Below are positions 60,401 through 64,000 of a DNA stretch of 64,000 nucleotides, one piece after another. Under the pieces are notes generated by a model that was not told where the DNA came from, searched no databases, and saw nothing but the letters and a program-made list of their open reading frames with translations. The stretch spans positions 81,489 to 145,488 of the forward strand of contig UZAN01039375.1 of NCBI GenBank assembly GCA_900618425.1, given 5' to 3'. How positions within the stretch are numbered: position 1 is the stretch's first letter; the number at the start of each line of letters is the position of its first letter. A program made the position numbers and the translations under genes. Origin of the DNA: Echinostoma caproni (lineage: Eukaryota > Platyhelminthes > Trematoda > Plagiorchiida > Echinostomatidae).

Positions 60401-62428
60401 ATTTTTAAATATTTGGTTAATAATGTCTAACGGTTGCTGCAATGCGACTTCAATAATCATTGAAGGAGGCAAGTTTGAAATCATGAGCAGTAGGCTCGTG
60501 AACGTACGCGCCCACATCATGGTATTAGAGTTCAAGTACTTAATATAAATTCATCAATATTTCAATTCAAAATTTGGTTGACGGCTCATCCTATCTTTGA
60601 TAATTATATTTTAGAAAGAGAACAAGGTATGTGGAACAAATTTTCACCCACTTTCCTACAATTGAGAACAACAGCGTTTTTTTTCAATGTGTTTTGTGGG
60701 ACTAATGAAACGATTGAAACATTCCTTAGAATCCACCGTCAGTATTGAGCATCTGTTTTGTTTGAAATAGACCAATACACATCTTGCTTATAAATGATCA
60801 ATGTAACCTTGGCTTTGGTGCCTTTGAGCTCCAGATTATCATCAAACCTTAGATATTCACTCCATGACTAGTCCCGATTACATCTTATTTGGATGGTTCA
60901 TTCCGACAAACGCTATATGGAAGCACCCAAAACCATAGACTCGAACCGATGGCAGATATACCCACGCGGAATTAAAAATAAATAAGCAGTCTCTATTGAG
61001 TCCGGTCCTACGTGAAAAGCAACACTTAGATGGGGTAAACTTGGTTTCCAGTTTCATTTACTTTTGTGAATAAACAGTGCTAATCTGAGACAGAACTGAG
61101 GTTGAATTCAAATCGACGTAAATTCAGATAACTCTAAGAATAAACCTTCAAATTCAATACTGTTCATGTCATTAGTATAATGTTTTAATAATCATTTTGT
61201 TTACTGTTTCACATGATAGCGGTTGCTGGATGTAAGAAAAGTTCCGATTATTATAATTGTACGCTTGAACACCTCTTTGCACTGTTGGTTGTCTTCAATA
61301 ATTGCAGATCAGGCATTCACAAGTGAGTGTTGCAGTTGTTTCGTATACAACGATCATTGGGCATTCTGTTTATTTATCCTCTATGAGCAGTTAAAACGAA
61401 AGTGATTGAGTAAACAAGGTGTTCGTCATCAATCCTCCCTTATCGAAATCCCAAAAATGCACTGCGAACAACAGGTTTTGCCTTTCCATGTAGCTGACAG
61501 GTCAATGTGAGCAATAGTATGAGATGAATATGACTGTTTTCAAATTATCATCTTTTAGAAATAATTTTCTGACACAATGATCCCTCATTGCTATCTGAGC
61601 AATAAAGCCGTTTCCATGAAAGAAATGTTGAACATAATTATTTAAGTAAAAATTCTTTGTTTTATTTGATATCATTGAGGTTTTGTGTATGACCAACTTA
61701 TGCAATCTCTGTTCGACGCGAATCCTTTCAGGTTTCCTCGAAGGTGCGTATTGTTATCATGACTGATATTTCATATACGAACACAAGTTGCGCAATCACA
61801 TGGTGATGAAAATCATATTTGTTTTACTACTCCGTCGAAGATGTTTGCTTTTTAAATTTAAAACTTTTCAACAAGCTGTAATTTTCAAAGAGCATCTTGA
61901 ATGAAACATTCACTTCACAACAATGTTGGCGAGTTAAAACAACTGGCAAAATTTATCTTGCCGATTTGCCTCTGCTTATTGGGATCATGCAGGAGCCTTT
62001 TTAAAACCGATTACCATCGTCAACTGTACAAAGTTATTTAGTCTGTAGAGGCTAATGCTAGGCGTGCAACAAACTGGCTTTCTATCGCTGCGAGTTTGAT
62101 GCTACGTACGACGGATTGGTATTGATGTACAAGTTCAAATTCACTTTTTATTGTTTCAAACGCTTCTCTGAACCTCTGAATCATTTTCCACTCCTCCGTA
62201 CAGAAATGGATGATTTGAGTGAGTTATCGCATTCAGTGGTTGTTCAGATGTCTACCACTTGCTTTGGAATTTGTAAGTAAACAGTTATTTAGGCGAACAA
62301 GGAATGGGCATTATTTGTTCATTTTCGAAAGGATTTTAGTGAACGAGTCCATCTTCTTACCTTTACCGTATGTGCAAGTAAGAAGATTATATGATGAAGC
62401 AGTAAGGGTAGTTAGTGTCAGTGGGTAA
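42393..62428 (+). CDS. Gene B: micro-exon gene, paralogue of gene A, divergent
   Basis: Predicted secreted micro-exon protein. Exon 1 (64 coding nt) is a signal peptide, exon 2 is 30 nt, followed by micro-exons of 12, 12, 12 and 18 nt and then six strict 12/15 pairs between 56083 and 62218. All introns are phase 1 and junction codons contain no stop. The 18 firmly placed exons total 310 nt over 19.8 kb. Compared with gene A, 15-nt partners are missing after exons at 46620 and 50414 (a weak candidate lies at 48442). The right end given is a candidate terminal exon with a TAA and nearby ATTAAA signals; the gene could instead continue past the window. The product is a string of charged nine-residue units (K, E, R, L rich), possibly helical or disordered. 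Role inferred only from gene class. Confidence 0.85.
42457..44186 (+). other. Gene B intron 1
   Basis: 1.7 kb without a frame-compatible micro-exon. An acceptor-like site at 42535 leads straight to an in-frame TGA. Holds a SINE-like copy at 43.3-43.6 kb. Confidence 0.6.
43335..43560 (+). repeat. SINE-like copy, family 2
   Basis: Contains GGTCCGGAGTTTTAAGC (decayed B box) and CACTACTGATGGGCTATAATAAG, as in the 15.6 and 28.7 kb copies. In gene B intron 1. Confidence 0.5.
44187..44216 (+). CDS. Gene B exon 2 (30 nt)
   Basis: Acceptor TTTCATCCAACTTTAG, donor GTACGT. 30 nt in phase 1: split Gly, then F-I-I-P-K-N-D-E-T and one G. Same length, and the same N-D-E near the end, as gene A exon 2. Confidence 0.88.
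45905..46030 (+). repeat. SINE-like copy with B box
   Basis: GGTTAGAATCCC and GCACTGCTGACGAAACC, the latter also seen near 21220 (GCACTGCTGACAACTTCC). Gene B intron 2. Confidence 0.4.
46620..46631 (+). CDS. Gene B exon 3 (12 nt)
   Basis: Acceptor CACATGTTTCCTCAAG with a strong T-rich tract just before, donor GTAAGT. TTGAACACATTG in phase 1 gives V-E-H-I. Confidence 0.78.
46778..46812 (+). repeat. ATC simple repeat
   Basis: CATCATCATCATCATCAACA-type run; a GATGATGATGATAATGATG run of the same kind lies at 33101-33125. Confidence 0.65.
48442..48456 (+). CDS. Gene B weak candidate 15-nt exon
   Basis: Acceptor TAAAACTCTTTTAG is good; donor GTCAGT is unusual. CTCATGGAAAACATG in phase 1 gives A-H-G-K-H. 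Length and place fit the missing partner of exon 3, but the donor is poor. Confidence 0.3.
50414..50425 (+). CDS. Gene B exon 4 (12 nt)
   Basis: Acceptor ACGATTATTACCGTTATAG, donor GTGAGT. TGCTGTTCAAAA in phase 1 gives V-L-F-K. The exon end and donor flank (CAAAAGTGAGTTCAC) resemble those of exon 9, suggesting duplication. Confidence 0.8.
52882..52893 (+). CDS. Gene B exon 5 (12 nt)
   Basis: Acceptor CATCCCAATCCACTTCTAG, donor GTGAGT. ATCAAGAAGAAT in phase 1 gives N-Q-E-E. Confidence 0.85.
53880..53897 (+). CDS. Gene B exon 6 (18 nt)
   Basis: Acceptor TGAATTCAACAATACAG, donor GTAAGT. 18 nt, phase 1, gives Y-G-A-E-G-A. It is the only 18-nt exon and stands where a 15-nt one is expected: a lengthened partner of exon 5. 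Confidence 0.82.
54713..54852 (+). CDS. Possible alternative terminal exon of gene B
   Basis: Behind a strong acceptor (TATTTTGTTTTTGCAG) the phase-1 frame stays open for 45 codons, then TAA at 54850. No good donor lies within it, so it would act as a terminal exon after exon 6, adding a Cys- and Asn-containing tail without repeats. No clear polyadenylation signal was seen nearby. It could equally be chance. Confidence 0.25.
56083..56094 (+). CDS. Gene B exon 7 (12 nt)
   Basis: Acceptor TTTTCTGTCCAATTTCAG, donor GTGAGT. ATGTGGAACGAC in phase 1 gives N-V-E-R. Starts the run of six strict 12/15 pairs. Confidence 0.87.
56256..56270 (+). CDS. Gene B exon 8 (15 nt)
   Basis: Acceptor GTTGTTACGCATTTCAG, donor GTGAGT. 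TCAGGAAACTGAACA in phase 1 gives L-R-K-L-N; phase 0 would hit TGA, so this exon helps fix the phase. Confidence 0.85.
56929..56940 (+). CDS. Gene B exon 9 (12 nt)
   Basis: Acceptor CCAAAAATTATTTTCAG, donor GTAAGT. TTCGCATCAAAA in phase 1 gives I-R-I-K. Confidence 0.85.
57072..57086 (+). CDS. Gene B exon 10 (15 nt)
   Basis: Acceptor TAATCTATCTATTTTAG, donor GTAAGC. GACTGGAAGCAAAGA in phase 1 gives R-L-E-A-K. Confidence 0.85.
57418..57542 (-). repeat. SINE-like copy, family 1
   Basis: A box TGGTCAAGTGG on the minus strand; the B box is degenerate. The tail with CCCAGGCAGCCTTTGTATGG matches the 18.7 kb copy. In the gene B intron before exon 11. Confidence 0.6.
57814..57825 (+). CDS. Gene B exon 11 (12 nt)
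   Basis: Acceptor CATTTTACTACTTCAG, donor GTGAGT. AACAAGAACGAA in phase 1 gives K-Q-E-R. Confidence 0.87.
59149..59163 (+). CDS. Gene B exon 12 (15 nt)
   Basis: Acceptor TTCTGTTATACTTTGTAG, donor GTAAGT. CGGAAGCGTATGAGA in phase 1 gives T-E-A-Y-E, sharing E-A-Y-E with gene A exon 38. It falls inside an unrelated plus ORF in another frame. Confidence 0.82.
59566..59577 (+). CDS. Gene B exon 13 (12 nt)
   Basis: Acceptor TTTTTGTTCACCCAACCAG, donor GTAAGT. GATTTATTGAGG in phase 1 gives R-F-I-E. Confidence 0.83.
59881..59895 (+). CDS. Gene B exon 14 (15 nt)
   Basis: Acceptor TTATTTTTTTGCGGCGCAG, donor GTACGT. AACTGAAGGAGAAAA in phase 1 gives E-L-K-E-K; phase 0 would hit TGA. Confidence 0.85.
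60125..60225 (+). repeat. Dispersed repeat, copy 2
   Basis: Counterpart of the element at 9.96 kb; inside the gene B intron between exons 14 and 15. Confidence 0.45.
60615..60626 (+). CDS. Gene B exon 15 (12 nt)
   Basis: Acceptor TGATAATTATATTTTAG, donor GTATGT. AAAGAGAACAAG in phase 1 gives K-R-E-Q. Confidence 0.82.
61308..61322 (+). CDS. Gene B exon 16 (15 nt)
   Basis: Acceptor TGTCTTCAATAATTGCAG, donor GTGAGT. ATCAGGCATTCACAA in phase 1 gives D-Q-A-F-T. Confidence 0.84.
61732..61743 (+). CDS. Gene B exon 17 (12 nt)
   Basis: Acceptor GACGCGAATCCTTTCAG, donor GTGCGT. GTTTCCTCGAAG in phase 1 gives S-F-L-E. Confidence 0.8.
62204..62218 (+). CDS. Gene B exon 18 (15 nt, possibly extended to 62272)
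   Basis: Acceptor CCACTCCTCCGTACAG, donor GTGAGT. AAATGGATGATTTGA in phase 1 gives E-M-D-D-L. If this donor is not used, the same frame stays open to a second donor GTAAGT at 62273 (69 nt, still phase 1) or to TAA at 62278. So this may be the last regular micro-exon. Confidence 0.8.
   Translation, partial: KWMI
62340..62428 (+). CDS. Candidate terminal exon of gene B
   Basis: Acceptor TTCGAAAGGATTTTAG. If joined to the donor at 62273, the phase-1 frame gives L-N-E-S-I-F-L-P-L-P-Y-V-Q and on to TAA at 62426-62428, about 29 residues. Two ATTAAA signals follow at 62438 and 62484. The intervening intron would be only 67 nt. This is an alternative to continuation beyond the window. Confidence 0.4.
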
Positions 62429-62437
62429 AAAAGCTTC

Positions 62438-62489
62438 ATTAAAAAACGAGATTTCCTTGCTTATCGGTTCCTGCAATTTAAAGATTAAA
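62438..62489 (+). terminator. Possible polyadenylation signals of gene B
   Basis: ATTAAA at 62438-62443 and 62484-62489, just after the candidate stop codon at 62428. Variant hexamers in AT-rich DNA are common, so support is weak. Confidence 0.25.
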
Positions 62490-64000
62490 AACGACGAAAC
62501 TACTTAATTTCATAGGAAGAATTGGTCATGTAGGGAGCGATTGAAGCGTGAGCTGGAAAGCCAGGATGTTTGTAGTGAAATGAGCGAGGTCTAATACCCG
62601 AAACAAGCTGGTAAAGGTGGGTTATGCTTTGTCTTGTAAACAGAAAATGAAAAACAGTCTGATCAACTGCCCAGTGGCCGAGTTAATAGCATATTTGCTT
62701 TCTGTTTGTGATATCCCGCGTTCGAGCCCTAGTTGCGGCTGAGACCCAACTAAATCGAAACAGTTGTACAGTGCTTCCTAGCTTTCTATTTCAGTCATCA
62801 TTTGCTCTATACATGACGAGTTCCTTCTTTGAAATTGAATCAAAACTCCAAATAATCAATGAAACAATGATTTATTTTTGAGAGGCTGCAAAAAGCGGTT
62901 GGCACTAATAGATTTCACCGTGGTTCTCCAGCTAAGCGGTATTGATTTCCGATGAAGCCAATCAACATAGCAATACAAACACGTACACCACGAGACACAA
63001 TTATTGTACTCTCTAATTTTTGGAAATATCTTCACAATCATGAGCACTTTCATTACAATTTTGTGAATCAAAACATTGATAATTTATCAAGGTATCAACA
63101 AAGATATGTCAAACATCACAAATTTCTCCGCGATAAATATGGCACACTATGTGAAACTGTTTATTCAAAACTGTCTAACGTAGACTGTATTGAACACGGA
63201 GGGTCACAAATCCCACTTGGCAGGTAGTCACTGTGCAAAATCTTAGCGCAGTTTATTGACATCATCCACGATCATGTGACATCTTGTTGGACGTGAACAC
63301 ATGATCATACCTACGGAAGCAGTAATAAAGCGGGAACTGAGACCTCAGTTGATTTAGCAAGAGACTTATTGGAACACGGTCTGATGAGAGAATTTTACTG
63401 AAATTGCACAGATAATAATTGTTATTTTGGGTGGGGGGAATAAGGTTTGTCAGCTGATGAGTAGCAAAATGATGCAACATATCCCAACTAATACTGTATG
63501 GTATTTGATACGAAAACCACGAATACAAGAGAAGCATTGAGTCAAACAGAAGGAACAGCTGTCGGGGAAAAACGCCGTGGTATATTACATCAAATTGTCT
63601 GACTAAGTCAGAACGTAAATCGAATTATGGAATAAAACGATAAAAGACAACGTTTCATAAAGTAAATCTATCAGTACACAAAGCCGCATAGCCCTGATGA
63701 AATCTCAGAATAAATAAAGCTCATTGTGAGCCGAGACACATATCAGAGGATCGGAAGATGGAGATATGTGGATATTAATGACACAAAGCACGTTTTCTGT
63801 GAACCGCGCGCATGAAATGAATACCTGCATTCCAGTTGATGGAACGGCGGTATTATTGTAGGCGGGTAAAGGACAGAAACTTCCTAGTGGTTTGGGGACG
63901 TCTTTCCGATAGATCACATTGCCGTACCGAGTGGGGGCCGCATATTCAGAATCACATTTCTTGTTAGGTTGATGTGATACCACATTGAAGAATAATTTAC
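62490..64000. other. Downstream region without supported genes
   Basis: Contains a SINE-like copy at 62.65-62.80 kb and short unremarkable ORFs on both strands (91 codons at 62952 plus, 91 at 63262 minus, 92 at 63705 minus). No 3n micro-exon with both good splice signals in phase 1 was found. Confidence 0.5.
62645..62795 (+). repeat. SINE-like copy with A and B boxes
   Basis: AGTGGCCGAGTTAATAG (A-box region) and GCGTTCGAGCCC (B box) in tRNA-like spacing. Downstream of the likely gene B end. Confidence 0.5.

Overview
The window looks like flatworm nuclear DNA, most likely from a digenean trematode (fluke). It is AT-rich, has no long conserved ORFs, and carries tRNA-derived SINE-like repeats, a dead mariner and fragments that look like a GIY-YIG (Penelope-type) retroelement. 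Nearly every long ORF here is chance openness inside introns. What makes the window is two micro-exon genes (MEGs). This gene class is known from Schistosoma and other flukes: a signal-peptide exon, then many tiny in-frame exons, giving a secreted protein. The species cannot be fixed from the sequence alone.

Layout. Gene A runs on the minus strand from a TATA box and signal-peptide exon near 41.19-41.08 kb leftwards to at least position 376, probably past the window edge. I can place 39 exons (592 coding nt over 40.8 kb). Gene B runs on the plus strand from a TATA box and signal-peptide exon at 42.34-42.46 kb to about 62.2-62.4 kb. I can place 18 exons (310 coding nt over 19.8 kb), plus candidate 3' exons. 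The genes are head to head, about 1.25 kb apart. They share the same TATA/proximal promoter layout, a related signal peptide (M-[FL]-R-x-x-F-[TS]-[TS]-W ... F-M-[TN]-G) and a 30-nt second exon ending in an N-D-E motif. They are therefore paralogues from an inverted duplication.

The striking feature is exon grammar. After exon 2, exon lengths alternate 12, 15, 12, 15 nt, with all introns in phase 1. Gene B shows six consecutive 12/15 pairs (56.08-62.22 kb). Gene A shows 17 complete pairs, with two places where I could not find a 12-nt partner. Each pair adds nine residues (4+5), so the mature proteins are strings of short nonapeptide units rich in E, Q and K. Since every internal exon is a multiple of three in one phase, any exon can be skipped without losing frame.

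Between exons are ordinary introns. These hold a tandem duplication of about 3-4 kb in gene A (33.0-36.2 versus 36.2-40 kb, two exon pairs each), a GIY-YIG fragment with inverted ends inserted in one copy, a second such fragment at 10.6 kb, a decayed mariner at 19.6-20.35 kb, several SINE-like copies and short simple repeats. I see no rRNA, functional tRNA, CRISPR or bacterial-type genes.

Limits: exons were called by eye from splice signals, phase and frame. Strong signals came first without regard to length; five gene A exons (32615, 24649, 18170, 13744 and 11380) were found afterwards by looking for the missing member of a pair, so they carry search bias. No transcript evidence was available.
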